From Ruminococcus flavefaciens (GTDB taxonomy: Bacteria > Bacillota > Clostridia > Oscillospirales > Ruminococcaceae), in contig JAMPIL010000001.1 of NCBI GenBank assembly GCA_023662725.1, positions 825,618-889,617 of the forward strand: a stretch of 64,000 bases of DNA, given 5' to 3'. The notes below the pieces were generated by a model. It did no database searches. It was not told where the DNA came from and was given only the letters and a program-made list of their open reading frames with translations. A program made the translations under genes and the position numbers. Every line of letters begins with the position of its first letter. The stretch's first letter is position 1. Below, piece by piece: positions 62,865 through 64,000 of the stretch.

Positions 62865-64000
<1,136 letters not shown>

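Overview
The window reads as chromosome of a low-to-medium GC, cellulosome-producing anaerobic Firmicute of the Ruminococcaceae. The best guess is Ruminococcus, close to R. flavefaciens. This rests on dockerin-bearing GH9 and GH5 cellulases with a Cys-containing dockerin of R. flavefaciens type, a second dockerin class on leucine-rich-repeat proteins and on a cohesin-like adaptor, an indolepyruvate/phenylacetate locus typical of rumen cellulolytics, and many clean sigma-A promoters (TTGACA, 17 bp, TATAAT). Species identity is inference; no database search was possible.

Layout. Positions 1-52 are the 3' end of a 5S rRNA with its terminator. 0.2-4.5 kb holds small accessory genes (GNAT, DUF4317, a GHL10-type lipoprotein, DUF4234 and DUF2752 membrane proteins). 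4.6-6.9 kb is a GH9-CBM3c-dockerin cellulase. 7.3-9.4 kb is greA-lysS. 9.5-9.9 kb is a 360-bp inverted-repeat-bounded element. 10-18 kb holds an amidohydrolase, an operon of two LRR-dockerin proteins plus a membrane protein, a Cthe_2159-like beta-helix protein and an ABC exporter. 19-23.7 kb is the str operon (rpsL-rpsG-fusA-tuf). 23.8-25 kb encodes a cohesin-like/Ig/dockerin protein. 25-27.8 kb is trkA-trkH. 28-30.5 kb is serC, a 40-aa microprotein and serA. 30.8-33 kb holds an aldolase-family enzyme and a RING-like zinc protein. 33.3-35.1 kb is a GH5-dockerin cellulase.

36-42 kb is a HAD phosphatase followed by iorA, two unknown genes, iorB, paaK and an ACT-domain protein. 42-48.3 kb includes a zinc-ribbon protein, a lipase-like hydrolase, malQ and glgP. 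48.4-53.2 kb is a large secreted/anchored unknown protein and a GH9 enzyme anchored by a C-terminal membrane helix instead of a dockerin. 53.5-62.7 kb holds pcrA, pyk, a 48-aa membrane peptide, a T-box-controlled valS, small genes and folC. The right edge cuts gdhA.

Functionally the window combines plant cell wall breakdown (two dockerin cellulases, one membrane-anchored cellulase, a probable adaptor scaffoldin, LRR-dockerin proteins), glucan storage turnover (malQ, glgP, pyk), amino acid metabolism (serCA, ior/paaK, gdhA) and translation. Most intergenic gaps are accounted for by promoters, hairpin terminators and three families of short palindromic or inverted repeats. The most noteworthy items are the cohesin-like adaptor, the LRR-dockerin operon with its recently homogenised dockerins and duplicated -10 box, the IR-bounded element, and a promoter embedded in a terminator upstream of rpsL.
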